Shown here one piece after another: positions 1-9,410 of a DNA stretch of 64,000 nucleotides (its first letter is position 1; every line of letters starts with the position of its first letter). Source of the stretch: Afipia sp. 64-13 (GTDB taxonomy: Bacteria; Pseudomonadota; Alphaproteobacteria; Rhizobiales; Xanthobacteraceae); assembly GCA_001897755.1 (NCBI GenBank), contig MKUJ01000014.1, forward strand, positions 138,501 through 202,500. Direction: 5' to 3'. The notes beneath the pieces were generated by a model that was given only the letters and a program-made list of their open reading frames with translations, did not search any database and was not told where the DNA came from. Both the position numbers and the translations under genes were made by a program.

Positions 1-20
1 CGCTGCAATATTCTCAGTCG

Positions 21-254
21 TCATCACCGGGCTTGTCCCGGTGATCCACGTCTTACGGAAGCTGCGGGAAAGCGTGGATGGCCGGGGTCAAGCGCACCAT
101 GACGGCGTTGAGATTCGTCGGCTCGATTTCTCACATTCCGTCATTGCGAGGAGCGTTAGCGACGAAGCAATCCAGGTTCTTCGGATCGCGCTGGATCGTT
201 TCGCGGAGCCTGTCATCGGGTCGCGCTTTGCACGGACCCGTTGGCTCGCAATGA
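21..254. repeat. Dispersed inverted-repeat elements downstream of mnmE
   Basis: This gene-free stretch holds two element types that recur in the window. Near 21-100 a short palindrome built on CCGGGCTTGTCCCGG is followed by a partial inverted copy. At 141-150 TCATTGCGAG pairs with CTCGCAATGA at 245-254, enclosing a GAAGCAATCCAGG-type core. The same second type recurs near 21.1, 37.5 and 46.5 kb. I see no coding potential here. Between the repeat and mnmE lie the parS-type sites and a weak hairpin (about 357-382) that could end mnmE transcription. Confidence 0.7.
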
Positions 255-302
255 CGGCCGGACCTGTGTCACGTAAAACGGAGATCGCTTGGGTATCGTG
301 GT

Positions 303-318
303 CGTTTCACGTGAAACA
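303..318. promoter_or_regulatory. parS: parS-type ParB binding site, 15/16
   Basis: The 16-mer reads CGTTTCACGTGAAACA. It matches the ParB site TGTTTCACGTGAAACA at 15 of 16 positions, with only the first base different. ParB bound at such sites near the origin drives chromosome segregation with ParA. It lies downstream of mnmE; in many alphaproteobacteria mnmE is followed by mnmG, rsmG, parA and parB, which would be left of this window. That last point is inference. Confidence 0.85.
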
Positions 319-340
319 ACCAGCCGGCCCTATCCTAGCG

Positions 341-356
341 TGTTTCACGTGAAACA
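341..356. promoter_or_regulatory. parS: parS ParB binding site, perfect match
   Basis: The 16 bases TGTTTCACGTGAAACA are the exact canonical palindromic parS sequence. The site is 38 bp from the 15/16 copy at 303-318. A more degenerate 13/16 version (TGTGTCACGTAAAACG) sits at 265-280 and may be decayed or chance. Chance occurrence of two such 16-mers within 40 bp is very unlikely, so this marks the origin-proximal segregation centre. Confidence 0.92.
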
Positions 357-382
357 ATAAAAGGCCTCCAAATACCTTTATT

Positions 383-1720
383 CTATTTTCCGATGCAGAA
401 TTCACGAAATATAACGTCAAGGATATCCTCGACATCCACCCGGCCGGTCAATCGGCCCAAAGAATGAATTGCAATTCGAAGTTCTTCGGCCAGCAGCTCC
501 TCGCCCCGATCCACCGCCGCCTCCGCCCGGCCCAGCGCCTCGACCGTGGCGCGCAGCATATCGCGGTGCCGGGCCCGGCTGACCAAAGCCGCCTCGCCCG
601 CGCCGAAATATTCCTGCGCGAACGCGACCAGCGCCGCGATCAGCTCGGGCAGCCCCTCGCCGGTCGCCGCCGAAATCGCGAATCGTGCCGCGCCCTGATT
701 CGCCGCGCCGCGCGCCAGATCGACCTTGTTGCGCAGGGTCCAGACCGGCGCGCCGGTGGTGGTCAGATCGGCCGGCGGCCGATCGCCGCCCTGCTTCGCC
801 GCCTCGCTCAGCCAGAGAACCAGATCGGCCTGACGGGCGCGGTCGCGCGCGCGGCGCACGCCCTCCTGCTCCACCGGATCGTCGGTGTCGCGCATGCCGG
901 CGGTGTCGAGCAGCGTCACCGGATAACCATCGAGATCGAGATGCACTTCGATCACGTCGCGCGTGGTGCCGGCGTGCGGCGAGACGATCGCCACCTCGCG
1001 CCGCGCCAGACGATTGAGCAAGGTCGATTTGCCGGCGTTCGGCGGACCGGCAATCGCGACAATGAGTCCGTCGCGCAGACGCTCGCCGCGCCCCGCAAAT
1101 TGCAGGGTTTCCGCGATTTCCGCTTTCAGCGCGGCAATCCTTTGTAATGCTGGCGTGAGCAACTCCTGCTGCACGTCGCCCTCGTCGGAAAAATCGATGC
1201 CGGCTTCGATCAGCGCTGAGGCCTCGATGATCTGGCGTCGCCAGTCCTCGGCCCTGGCGCCGAGCAGTCCTTTGAGATGCCGCAGCGCCTGTCTGCGCTG
1301 ACGGTCGGTGTCGGCGTGAATGAGATCGTCGAGGCCTTCGGCTTCGGTAAGATCGAGCTTGCCGTTCTCGAAGGCGCGGCGGGTGAATTCGCCGGGCTCG
1401 GCCGGGCGTAGCCCCTCAATTGCGGCGAGCGCATCGAACAGCGCCGCGACCACGGCGCGGCCGCCATGGACCTGGAACTCGGCGACGTCCTCGCCGGTTG
1501 CCGAATGCGGGCCGGGAAACCACAGCGCCACGCTTTCGTCGATCGGCTCGCCATCGCCGGCGCGCAGGGTGGCCAGCGTGGCGACACGCGGGGCCGGCAC
1601 CCGGCCGCACAGCGTCTCCAGCGCGAGACCGGCCTGCGGCCCGGACAGCCGGACCACGGCGATCGCCGAAGGCGGGCGGCCGGAGGCGAGGGCGTAGATG
1701 GTTTGCGCGTGCGACAGCAT
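383..1720 (-). CDS. mnmE: tRNA uridine-5-carboxymethylaminomethyl modification GTPase MnmE
   Basis: MnmE works with MnmG to add the aminomethyl-type group at C5 of wobble U34 in tRNAs. The 445-residue protein has the usual layout: a folate-binding N-terminal domain (about 1-120), a helical domain, and an inserted G domain. Visible motifs are the P-loop GPPNAGKS (225-232), DTAG (272-275) and NKVD (331-334). The C-terminal CIGK carries the conserved cysteine, so the gene is complete. The start is an ATG at 1718-1720. It reads leftward, away from the proposed origin, with the parS pair immediately downstream; its usual partner mnmG would be outside the window. Confidence 0.97.
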   Translation of the reverse strand: MLSHAQTIYALASGRPPSAIAVVRLSGPQAGLALETLCGRVPAPRVATLATLRAGDGEPIDESVALWFPGPHSATGEDVAEFQVHGGRAVVAALFDALAAIEGLRPAEPGEFTRRAFENGKLDLTEAEGLDDLIHADTDRQRRQALRHLKGLLGARAEDWRRQIIEASALIEAGIDFSDEGDVQQELLTPALQRIAALKAEIAETLQFAGRGERLRDGLIVAIAGPPNAGKSTLLNRLARREVAIVSPHAGTTRDVIEVHLDLDGYPVTLLDTAGMRDTDDPVEQEGVRRARDRARQADLVLWLSEAAKQGGDRPPADLTTTGAPVWTLRNKVDLARGAANQGAARFAISAATGEGLPELIAALVAFAQEYFGAGEAALVSRARHRDMLRATVEALGRAEAAVDRGEELLAEELRIAIHSLGRLTGRVDVEDILDVIFREFCIGK

Positions 1721-1842
1721 GGTCTATTTGTTCAACAGCATTTGCCCGGGCAATGAAAATCGTGCCAGTGAACGGGTTCCAGACCCCAAAAGGGCGCTGA
1801 ACGTTCTTTGTGCAGCGCAATATCCTGCAACAGGACCGCAAC

Positions 1843-3888
1843 ATGACCGATGCTGCAACGCACAAAAACCGGCTGGCGGACGAAACCAGCCCCTATCTTC
1901 TGCAGCATCAGCACAATCCGGTGGACTGGTGGCCGTGGGGACCCCAGGCGCTGGCCGAGGCCCAGCGCACCGGCAAGCCGATCCTGCTCTCGGTCGGCTA
2001 CGCCGCCTGCCACTGGTGCCATGTCATGGCCCATGAAAGCTTCGAGGATCCAGCCACCGCGGCGGTGATGAACGAGCTGTTCGTCAACATCAAGGTCGAC
2101 CGCGAGGAGCGGCCGGACATCGACCAGATCTACATGCACGCGCTGCATGCGCTGGGCCAGCAGGGCGGCTGGCCGCTGACCATGTTCCTGACGCCGGAGG
2201 GCGGGCCGGTGTGGGGCGGCACCTATTTTCCGAAGGAAGCGCAATACGGCCGCGCCGCGTTTACGGACGTGCTGCGCAATGTCGCGCAGGTGTTCCGCGA
2301 CCAGCCGGACAAGATCGCGCAGAACCACATCGCGATCGTCGAGCGACTGTCCGAGCGCAACACCGGTAGCCTGACCACGCTCGGCTACACCGAACTCAAC
2401 ACCGCGGCGCAGTCGATCCTGCGCGCCAGCGATCCGGTCAATGGCGGGCTGGAAGGCGCGCCGAAATTCCCGCAATGCGCGATGCTCGAATTCCTCTGGC
2501 GCGCCGGCGCGCGCACCGGCGACGAGCGCTTTTTTGAGGGCACGGCGCTGGCGCTGACCCGGATCAGCCAGGGCGGCATCTACGATCATCTCGGCGGCGG
2601 CTACACACGCTATTCGGTCGACGATAAATGGCTGGTGCCGCATTTCGAGAAGATGCTGTACGACAACGCGCAGATCCTCGACATGCTGGCGCTGGACTAC
2701 GCGCGCAAGCCCGATCCGCTCTATCGCCAGCGCGCGATTGAGACGGTGGCGTGGCTGCGCCGCGAGATGCGCACCGCCGATGGCGGCTTCGCATCGTCGC
2801 TCGATGCGGATTCCGAAGGCGAGGAGGGCAAGTTCTACGTCTGGTCGCAGAGCGAGATCGAACGCCTGCTCGGCACCGACGATGCGACGTTCTTCGCCGC
2901 CAAATACGATGTCACCGCCGACGGCAATTTCGAGGGCCACAACATCCTCAATCGCCTGAACAGCGGCGACGACACGGCGCTGGAAGCCGAACAGCTCGCG
3001 GCGATGCGCGCCGTGCTGATGCAGGCGCGCGACAAGCGGGTGCGTCCCGGCCTCGACGACAAGGTGCTGGCCGACTGGAACGGCCTTGCGATCACGGCGC
3101 TGGCGCATGCGGCGAACGCATTCGACGAGCCGGACTGGCTGACGCTGGCCTGCACCACGTTCGGGTTTGTCGCCACCAAGATGTCCCGCAACGGCCGGCT
3201 CGGCCATTCCTGGCGCGCCGGCAAGCTGCTGCTGCCGGGCCTTGCCTCCGACTACGCGACGATGATCCGCGCCGCGCTGGCGCTTTACGAGGCGACCGGC
3301 GATACGCCGTTCCTGACCCAGGCGATCGCCTGGCAGGATGCGCTCGACACGCATTACGCCGACGCCAAGCATGGCGGCTATTATCTCACCGCCGACGATG
3401 CCGAGGCCCTGATCGTCCGGCCGCATTCCACCACCGACGACGCGGTCCCCAATCACACCGGCCTGATCGCGCAGAATCTGGTGCGGCTCGCGGCGCTGAC
3501 CGGCGAGGAACGCTGGCGGCGCAAGATCACCACGCTGTTCGCCGCCACGCTGGCGGAAGCGGCGCAGAACATGTTCGGCCATCTGTCGCTGCTCAACGCG
3601 CTCGATCTGTATCTGGTCGGCGCCGAAGTGGTGGTGGTCGGGAAGGGGGAGGCGGCCGACGCGCTGCTCGCCGCCGCCCGCCGGCTGCCGCATGCCAACA
3701 TGACGGTGCTGCACGCACCGGATGCGGACGCCGTGCCAAACAGTCATCCGGCGCAGGCGCAGCTCGATGCCGCCGGCGGCCGCGCCGCGGCGTTCGTCTG
3801 CCGCGGACAAACCTGCTCGCTACCGGTCACGACGCCGGAGGCGCTGGTGGATCTGGTGAACAACACACAGGCCGAGGGCAACGCCTGA
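1843..3888 (+). CDS. Thioredoxin-domain protein of the YyaL/spermatogenesis-associated 20 family
   Basis: This large protein (681 residues) has an N-terminal DUF255/DsbH-like thioredoxin fold with the redox pair CHWC at residues 56-59, shortly after the family-typical [21 protein letters not shown] stretch. The rest resembles an alpha/alpha six-hairpin barrel like that of glycosidases and epimerases. The true substrate of the family is not established. I chose ATG 1843, preceded by AGGA at 1832-1835, over an in-frame GTG at 1810. It is divergent from mnmE and convergent with the GNAT gene, only 6 bp apart. Confidence 0.9.
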   Translation: MTDAATHKNRLADETSPYLLQHQHNPVDWWPWGPQALAEAQRTGKPILLSVGYAACHWCHVMAHESFEDPATAAVMNELFVNIKVDREERPDIDQIYMHALHALGQQGGWPLTMFLTPEGGPVWGGTYFPKEAQYGRAAFTDVLRNVAQVFRDQPDKIAQNHIAIVERLSERNTGSLTTLGYTELNTAAQSILRASDPVNGGLEGAPKFPQCAMLEFLWRAGARTGDERFFEGTALALTRISQGGIYDHLGGGYTRYSVDDKWLVPHFEKMLYDNAQILDMLALDYARKPDPLYRQRAIETVAWLRREMRTADGGFASSLDADSEGEEGKFYVWSQSEIERLLGTDDATFFAAKYDVTADGNFEGHNILNRLNSGDDTALEAEQLAAMRAVLMQARDKRVRPGLDDKVLADWNGLAITALAHAANAFDEPDWLTLACTTFGFVATKMSRNGRLGHSWRAGKLLLPGLASDYATMIRAALALYEATGDTPFLTQAIAWQDALDTHYADAKHGGYYLTADDAEALIVRPHSTTDDAVPNHTGLIAQNLVRLAALTGEERWRRKITTLFAATLAEAAQNMFGHLSLLNALDLYLVGAEVVVVGKGEAADALLAAARRLPHANMTVLHAPDADAVPNSHPAQAQLDAAGGRAAAFVCRGQTCSLPVTTPEALVDLVNNTQAEGNA

Positions 3889-3894
3889 GCGCCA

Positions 3895-4614
3895 TCATCC
3901 CTCGCGAGCCGCGGCGATCAGGTCGGACAGAGCCACGCGCTGACATCCGTCCCGAAAATTGCCGGGCGACAGCCATTGCTCATAGACCTGCTTCAGCCGC
4001 GGCCAATCGCTGTCGACAATGGCGAACCACGCGGTATCGCGGCTGTGTCCCTTGATCACCATGTGCTGACGGAAGATGCCCTCGAACACAAAACCGAGCC
4101 GCTGCGCGGCCCGCCGCGACGGCGCGTTGAAGCCGTCGCACTTCCACTCGTAGCGGCGATAGCCCAGATCGTCGAACGCATGACGCATCATCAGGAACAT
4201 CGCCTCGGTGGCGGCGCGGGTTCGTTTCAATCCGTCTGAATAGTGGATGTTGCCGACCTCGATGACGCCATGGCCCGGTTCGATCCGCATGTAGGACGCC
4301 ATGCCGGTAGTCCGTCCGGTGGCCAGATCGATCAGCGCATAGGGGACTTCGTGCGTCCGCGCCGCCACCTCGGCAAGCCAGTGCCGGCAATCGGCGTCAT
4401 TCGCAAACGGTCCGGCCAACAGGTAGCGCCAGGACTCTAGATCGGTATCGCGAAAAGCCGCCACCAGATCATCGCCATGCAGGTCGAGATCGAGAGGCTC
4501 AAGCCGGCAGGCTTCGCCTTCGAGAATCCGGCGCGGCGGCAACGAACGCGGCGACCAGTCCGGCAATGCCGGACCGAGTGGGCGTCCGGACGAAGACCGT
4601 GGATCCGAAGTCAT
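3895..4614 (-). CDS. GNAT family N-acetyltransferase, RimJ/RimL-like
   Basis: A 239-residue acetyltransferase of the Acetyltransf_3 (RimJ/RimL) type. The C-terminal half shows the family pattern: a strand ending GNIHYSDGLKRTRAATEAM, which covers the acetyl-CoA loop region, then WKCDGFNAPSRRAAQRLGFVFEGIFR and a final RDTAWFAIVDSDWP. Related proteins acetylate ribosomal protein N-termini, small amines or amino-acid analogues; the substrate here cannot be told. The ATG at 4614 is used; an in-frame GTG at 4623 is an alternative and neither has a clear ribosome-binding site. It lies between rho and the YyaL-type gene, separated from rho by a terminator. Confidence 0.85.
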   Translation of the reverse strand: MTSDPRSSSGRPLGPALPDWSPRSLPPRRILEGEACRLEPLDLDLHGDDLVAAFRDTDLESWRYLLAGPFANDADCRHWLAEVAARTHEVPYALIDLATGRTTGMASYMRIEPGHGVIEVGNIHYSDGLKRTRAATEAMFLMMRHAFDDLGYRRYEWKCDGFNAPSRRAAQRLGFVFEGIFRQHMVIKGHSRDTAWFAIVDSDWPRLKQVYEQWLSPGNFRDGCQRVALSDLIAAAREG

Positions 4615-4656
4615 CAGGTGCACTCACGCAATGTCGTCGCGATCGCGGTGACATAC

Positions 4657-4682
4657 AAAAATGCCCGGCGCAAGGCCGGGCA
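4657..4682 (-). terminator. Intrinsic terminator of rho
   Basis: On the minus strand TGCCCGGC (from 4682) pairs with GCCGGGCA (to 4662) around a 5-base loop, followed immediately by TTTTTG. It lies 29 bp past the rho stop codon and is read in the right direction. Confidence 0.8.
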
Positions 4683-4710
4683 CTTTATTGAGAACCTTTA
4701 GCGCCGTGCG

Positions 4711-5976
4711 TCAGGTGTTCATCGATTCGAAGAACTCGGCGTTGTTCTTGGTGTTGCGCAGCTTGTCGAGCAGGAAGTCGATCGCATCCATCGTGCCCAT
4801 CGGGTTGAGGATACGGCGCAGCACATACATCTTCTTGAGCACCTGCGGATCGGTGATCAGTTCTTCCTTGCGGGTTCCGGAGCGCGCGATGTCGATCGCC
4901 GGGAAGGTGCGCTTGTCGGCGACCTTGCGGTCGAGGATCAGCTCGGAGTTGCCGGTGCCCTTGAACTCTTCGAAAATCACTTCGTCCATGCGGCTGCCGG
5001 TATCGACCAGCGCGGTGGCAATGATGGTCAGCGAACCGCCTTCCTCGATGTTGCGCGCCGCGCCGAAGAAGCGCTTGGGCCGCTGCAGCGCGTTGGCGTC
5101 GACACCGCCGGTCAGCACCTTGCCGGAGGAGGGGACCACGGTGTTGTAGGCGCGGCCGAGGCGGGTGATCGAATCGAGCAGGATCACCACGTCGCGACCG
5201 TGCTCGACCAGACGTTTGGCCTTCTCGATCACCATTTCGGCGACCTGGACGTGACGCACCGCCGGCTCGTCGAAGGTGGACGACACCACCTCGCCCTTCA
5301 CCGAGCGCTGCATGTCGGTGACTTCTTCCGGACGCTCGTCGATCAGGAGCACGATCAGATAGCATTCCGGATGATTGGCGGTGATCGAATGCGCGATGTT
5401 CTGCATCAGCACGGTCTTGCCGGTGCGCGGCGGCGCGACGATCAGCGCACGCTGGCCCTTGCCGATCGGCGCGACGATATCGATCACGCGCGGCGACAGA
5501 TCCTTGCGGGTCGGATCGTCGATCTCAAGCCGGAAACGCTCGTCCGGGAACAGCGGGGTCAGATTGTCAAAATTGACCTTGTGCTTGGACTTCTCCGGAT
5601 CCTCGAAATTCAGCGTGTTGACCTTGAGCAGCGCGAAATAACGCTCGCCTTCCTTCGGCGAGCGGATATGGCCCTCGATGGTGTCGCCGGTACGCAGGCC
5701 GAAACGGCGGATCTGCGAGGGCGAGACGTAGATGTCATCCGGCCCGGGGAGATAATTCGCATCGGACGAGCGCAGGAAGCCGAAGCCGTCCGGCAGGATC
5801 TCGACCACGCCTTCGCCGATGATGTCGGTTTCCTGGATCGCAAGCTGTTTGAGAATGGCGAACATCAGCTCCTGCTTGCGCATGGTGCTGGCGTTTTCGA
5901 CCCCGAGCTCCTCGGCGAACGAGACAAGCTCGGCCGGAGTCTTGGCCTTGAGGTCCTGAAGTTTCATTTCCCGCAT
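4711..5976 (-). CDS. rho: Transcription termination factor Rho
   Basis: Rho is the hexameric RNA helicase that ends transcription at Rho-dependent sites. The 421-residue length is normal. In order: N-terminal helical domain (1-47), cold-shock-like RNA-binding domain (about 52-125, with DGFGFLRS), then the RecA-type ATPase with P-loop APPRTGKT (181-188) and Walker B VVILLDS (263-269) followed by the TRLGRAYN segment. I start it at ATG 5976 ([10 protein letters not shown]), with AGGA seven bases upstream; reading could continue further 5' but that stretch is not conserved in character. The roughly 250 bp upstream leader before hemJ could serve autoregulation, which is known for rho in other bacteria. 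Confidence 0.97.
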   Translation of the reverse strand: MREMKLQDLKAKTPAELVSFAEELGVENASTMRKQELMFAILKQLAIQETDIIGEGVVEILPDGFGFLRSSDANYLPGPDDIYVSPSQIRRFGLRTGDTIEGHIRSPKEGERYFALLKVNTLNFEDPEKSKHKVNFDNLTPLFPDERFRLEIDDPTRKDLSPRVIDIVAPIGKGQRALIVAPPRTGKTVLMQNIAHSITANHPECYLIVLLIDERPEEVTDMQRSVKGEVVSSTFDEPAVRHVQVAEMVIEKAKRLVEHGRDVVILLDSITRLGRAYNTVVPSSGKVLTGGVDANALQRPKRFFGAARNIEEGGSLTIIATALVDTGSRMDEVIFEEFKGTGNSELILDRKVADKRTFPAIDIARSGTRKEELITDPQVLKKMYVLRRILNPMGTMDAIDFLLDKLRNTKNNAEFFESMNT

Positions 5977-6224
5977 GGGAGTGTCCTGTAACGAAGTCGG
6001 AAAAAAGAGGGAGTGAGAGGGGTGCGGTCTGCAAAAAACGCGCGGACAAGTAGCTCGTGGTGTGTGCAGGTCTTGAGTGAAGGTGCCGGGAGGCTTTGAA
6101 CCTGACGTGACGGCCGGTCCGATGGAACCGGAGCTCAACCACATCTGCCTGCGTTCGAGAGGATGGCCGAACTATAGAAAATCACCGCCAGCGGCGCAAG
6201 AAAATCATTGATGAATTTGTCCGC

Positions 6225-6647
6225 CTAGAACGGCTTGACGATCACCAGGATGACGATGCCGACCATCAGAATCGCAGGTACTTCATTGATAATACGATAT
6301 AATTTCTTTGATCGGGTATTCCGGTCGAGCCGGAAATCGCGCGTCCGGCTGGTCAGCCAGCCATGCACGCCCGACAGGATCAGCACCAGCACCAGTTTGG
6401 CGTGAAACCAGCCCGAAAGATACCAGCCGCCCTGCCAGACCAGCCAGCCGCCGGCCAGCCAGGCGACGATCATGGCCGGGTTGATGATGAATTTCAGCAT
6501 CCGATATTCCATCACCTTGAAGGTCTCGGACTGCACCGAGCCGCGCTCGGCGTCGCAGTGATAGACGAACAGCCGCGGCAGATAGAGCATGCCCGCCATC
6601 CATGAGATGACGGCGATCACATGCAGCGCCTTGATCCATTCATACAT
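6225..6647 (-). CDS. hemJ: Protoporphyrinogen IX oxidase HemJ
   Basis: HemJ oxidises protoporphyrinogen IX to protoporphyrin IX in the inner membrane, the penultimate step of haem synthesis. The 140-residue protein begins YEWIKALHVIAVISWMAGML, carrying the conserved histidine of the first helix, and has four hydrophobic helices. The start is ATG 6647; an in-frame GTG at 6659 would add four residues. It is the last leftward gene before the gene-free candidate origin. In several alphaproteobacteria the gene flanking the origin on this side is hemE; no hemE is seen here. Confidence 0.92.
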   Translation of the reverse strand: MYEWIKALHVIAVISWMAGMLYLPRLFVYHCDAERGSVQSETFKVMEYRMLKFIINPAMIVAWLAGGWLVWQGGWYLSGWFHAKLVLVLILSGVHGWLTSRTRDFRLDRNTRSKKLYRIINEVPAILMVGIVILVIVKPF

Positions 6648-6660
6648 CGATACGGTCACG

Positions 6661-7288
6661 CGGATGGGAGAGCGGGAAGCGGTCCCGATATCGCCGAAAC
6701 CGGACCACGCCGCAAGGCGATTCGTTCATGCCGAAACACGTCGCGCGATTCCCGAGGAAAGAACCATGCAAACACCATGCGAGATGGATCCGTCGCGATG
6801 GCCTGCGGAACATCGCGCCAGGATGAAGGTTCACCCCTGCAGGCCTGTCCGGGCGTGCCATATGGCACGATGGTGCGGCTCCACAGCCCTTCTCATAACC
6901 TTTTAGATTCTAAGGTTAGAGTTTGCGTAACCGTGAATAGCGCCGGCACAATGTCGTCCCGCTTTCATCCGGTGCTTGTCCACATCGCGAAAATTTATTC
7001 AGGACATCCACGACGCATTCTCGCGCGCCGGAAACGGCGACGGTATCAAGGGCTTGCGCCGCGCGGCGATGGGATTATCCCAAGACAAATCCACATAACC
7101 CCGATAGACTTTCGCGAGCCGTTTGAACGATCTCCCGCTGATGGCGGTGTGAACAACCCGGCGGGTTATACAGTCGGCGCGTCCGTCTGATGCCGGCGGG
7201 CTATTCTGCCCACAGGGATTCACACCGATACACAGCGGGTCCGGGGATCGCGGCGAGCCGGAGACGCAGCGGAGCGAGCGGAGGCAAG
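6661..7288. other. oriC: Candidate chromosomal replication origin (oriC)
   Basis: No gene is supported in this 628 bp gap between leftward hemJ and rightward PPSR (RP001 family), the position of the mapped origin in Caulobacter and of the proposed one in Rickettsia. DnaA-box-like 9-mers cluster in the right half: TTGTCCACA at 6976-6984 (8/9), TTATCCCAA at 7075, AAATCCACA at 7087, TTGTTCACA on the minus strand at 7148-7156, TTATACAGT at 7166, GGATTCACA at 7216 and CGATACACA at 7226 (mostly 7/9). An AT-rich segment at about 6890-6945 contains an interrupted palindrome around GATTC and could be the unwinding element. GANTC methylation sites occur at 6747, 6906 and 7217. No clear TTAA-N7-TTAA CtrA site was seen. 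Function is inferred. Confidence 0.6.
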
Positions 7289-8122
7289 GTGCCTGGAAGC
7301 GGCAGCTATTTCCATCTTCACATGATCTCGGACTCCACCGGCGAGACCCTGATCACGGTCGCGCGCGCGGTCGCCGCGCAATATGCCAATGTCACGCCGG
7401 TCGAACATGTCTATCCCTTGGTGCGCAGCCAGAAGCAGCTCGACCGCGTGCTGGCCGAGATCGAGGAAGCGCCCGGCATCGTGCTGTTCACGTTGCTGGA
7501 GAAGGATCTGGTCGAGCGACTCGAATCCAAATGCAGGGAGATCAACATCCCGAGCCTGTCGATCATCGGGCCGGTGATGCAGCTGTTCCGCGCCTATCTC
7601 GGCCGCGAGACCACCCAGCGGGTCGGCGCCCAGCACACGCTGAACGCGGATTATTTCAAGCGGATCGACGCGCTGAACTACACCATGATGCATGACGACG
7701 GCCAGCATGTCGAAGGGCTGGAGGACGCCGACATCGTGCTGGTCGGGGTGTCGCGCACCTCGAAAACGCCGACCTCGATTTATCTCGCCAATCGCGGCGT
7801 GCGCACCGCCAACGTGCCGCTGGTGCCGGGAATTCCGATTCCGCCGCAGCTCGAGACGCTGAAAAACCCGCTGGTGGTCAGCCTGCATGCCTCGCCCGAA
7901 CGGCTGGTGCAGGTGCGGCAGAATCGTCTGCTCGGCATGGGCGCGAAGGCGAGCGAGGATGCCTACACCGACCGGCAGGCGGTAACCGAAGAGGTGCTGT
8001 TCTCCCGCAAGCTCAGCGCCAAATACGACTGGCCGCTGCTCGACGTCACCCGCCGCTCGATCGAGGAGACCGCGGCGGCGGTGATGAAGCTTTATGCCGA
8101 CCGGCAACGACAGCGGATGTGA
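7289..8122 (+). CDS. Pyruvate, phosphate dikinase regulatory protein (PPSR/DUF299, RP001 family)
   Basis: Members of this family are bifunctional: an ADP-dependent kinase and a phosphate-dependent phosphorylase that switch PPDK or PEP synthetase off and on. The 277-residue protein shows the family opening [16 protein letters not shown] and the P-loop-like GVSRTSKT at 153-160. Without the target enzyme in view I cannot say whether it acts on PPDK or PpsA. I start it at GTG 7289, preceded by GGAGG at 7280-7284 with short spacing; this gives the usual family N-terminus, whereas the frame extends upstream into the putative origin. It heads a rightward run with maf and coaE. Confidence 0.92.
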   Translation: MPGSGSYFHLHMISDSTGETLITVARAVAAQYANVTPVEHVYPLVRSQKQLDRVLAEIEEAPGIVLFTLLEKDLVERLESKCREINIPSLSIIGPVMQLFRAYLGRETTQRVGAQHTLNADYFKRIDALNYTMMHDDGQHVEGLEDADIVLVGVSRTSKTPTSIYLANRGVRTANVPLVPGIPIPPQLETLKNPLVVSLHASPERLVQVRQNRLLGMGAKASEDAYTDRQAVTEEVLFSRKLSAKYDWPLLDVTRRSIEETAAAVMKLYADRQRQRM

Positions 8123-8129
8123 TGCGCGC

Positions 8130-8738
8130 ATGGACGCCATGAACCATCCGTCCGCCGTGATTCTCGCCTCGCAAAGCAGCGCGCGGCAGGCTTTGCTGCG
8201 CAATGCCGGCGTCGATTTCGTCGCGCTGGCCGCAGAGCTCGACGAGCGCGCGATCGAGGCGGCGTCCGGCCTGTCGGCGCCGGAACAGATCGCCGAACTG
8301 CTGGCGCGGGAGAAGGCGCTGCATATCGCGCGGCAGCAGCCGGGCCGCATCGTGATCGGCGCCGACCAGACCTTGGCGCTCGGCGCGCGGCGGTTCTCCA
8401 AGCCGGCCGGCCGCGCCGCCGCCGCCCGGCAGTTGCGGGCGCTGGCCGGCAACACCCACCATCTCAACTCCGCGGTGGTGGTGGCGCAGGACGACGAGGT
8501 GCTGTTTGCGCACGTCGCGGTGGCGCGGATGACCATGCGCCCGCTCGGTGACGACGACATCGCGCATTATCTCGACCGCGCCGGGGCCAAGGTCATCGCC
8601 AGCGTCGGCGCCTATCAGCTCGAGAGCGTCGGCGTGCATCTGTTCGATCAGATCGAAGGCGATTATTTCACCATCCTCGGTCTGCCGCTGCTGCCGCTGC
8701 TCGGCTTTCTGCGCAGTATCGGCCGCACTCCGCTCTAG
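8130..8738 (+). CDS. maf: Maf family nucleoside triphosphate pyrophosphatase
   Basis: Maf proteins hydrolyse non-canonical or canonical pyrimidine NTPs to monophosphates. The 202-residue protein has the signature LASQSSARQALL near its start and GADQTLALG about residue 75, followed by the catalytic-region pattern QLRALAGNTHHLNSAV. It starts 7 bp after the PPSR stop; ATG 8130 and ATG 8139 are both possible. Such maf genes beside coaE and dnaQ are typical of Rhizobiales. Which nucleotide it prefers cannot be told. Confidence 0.9.
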   Translation: MDAMNHPSAVILASQSSARQALLRNAGVDFVALAAELDERAIEAASGLSAPEQIAELLAREKALHIARQQPGRIVIGADQTLALGARRFSKPAGRAAAARQLRALAGNTHHLNSAVVVAQDDEVLFAHVAVARMTMRPLGDDDIAHYLDRAGAKVIASVGAYQLESVGVHLFDQIEGDYFTILGLPLLPLLGFLRSIGRTPL

Positions 8739-8771
8739 ATCATGACCTCACGCGATCACCAGAAGACACCG

Positions 8772-9371
8772 ATGTTCGTGCTCGGCCTCACCGGCTCGAT
8801 CGGCATGGGCAAATCGACCACGGCGAAATTGTTCATGGAGGTCGGCGTGCCGGTCTACGATGCCGACGCCACCGTGCACGCGATCTATGAGAGCGAGGCG
8901 GGGCCGGCGGTCGAGGCGGCGTTTCCCGGCAGCACGGTCGATGGCCGGGTCGACCGGCAGAAACTGTCCGGCCATGTGGTCGGCAACGCGGCGGCGATGA
9001 CGCGGCTTGAATCCATCGTGCATCCGATGCTGCGGGCGCATGAGCAGGCGTTTCTGCGCGAGGTGGAAGAAAGCGGCGCGCCGGTCGCGGTGCTCGACAT
9101 TCCTTTGTTGTACGAGACCGGCGCCGACAGCCGCGTCGATGCCGTGGCGGTGGTGACCACGACGCCGCAGATCCAGCGCGAGCGTATCCTGGCGCGGCAG
9201 ACCATGACGCCCGACAAGCTGGAGGCGATCCTGGCGCGGCAATTGCCCGATGCCGAAAAGCGCCGCCGCGCCGATTTCGTGGTGGATACCGGGGACGGGC
9301 TGGAACCGGTGCGGCAACAGATTGCCGATATCCTCGGCAAAGTCGCTACCATGCCGACACGCCGACGCTGA
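8772..9371 (+). CDS. coaE: Dephospho-CoA kinase
   Basis: CoaE phosphorylates the ribose 3'-hydroxyl of dephospho-CoA, the last step of coenzyme A synthesis. The P-loop GLTGSIGMGKSTT lies at the N-terminus, followed by the DADATVH substrate segment and VLDIPLLYETG in the middle. I chose ATG 8772 because it gives the usual N-terminus (MFVLGLTGS) and a 199-residue product; an in-frame ATG at 8742, 4 bp after maf, would add ten residues. CoaA, an earlier enzyme of the same pathway, is encoded at 20135-21091. Confidence 0.95.
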   Translation: MFVLGLTGSIGMGKSTTAKLFMEVGVPVYDADATVHAIYESEAGPAVEAAFPGSTVDGRVDRQKLSGHVVGNAAAMTRLESIVHPMLRAHEQAFLREVEESGAPVAVLDIPLLYETGADSRVDAVAVVTTTPQIQRERILARQTMTPDKLEAILARQLPDAEKRRRADFVVDTGDGLEPVRQQIADILGKVATMPTRRR

Positions 9372-9410
9372 TTCGGCGGGCCGTTTTTCTCTGCAAGATG
9401 CTGGATCGCC

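Noticed and set aside
265-280. Third parS site
   Set aside because: Only 13/16 match, with both outer half-sites altered; kept as a remark only.
1732-3810. Long leftward open frame opposite the YyaL-type gene
   Set aside because: It mirrors the real gene, is Arg/Gln/His-rich as antisense frames in GC-rich DNA usually are, and has no family features.
6621-7190. Open frame across the gap between hemJ and the PPSR gene
   Set aside because: Composition unlike a protein, overlaps hemJ, lacks a ribosome-binding site, and the stretch is better read as an origin.
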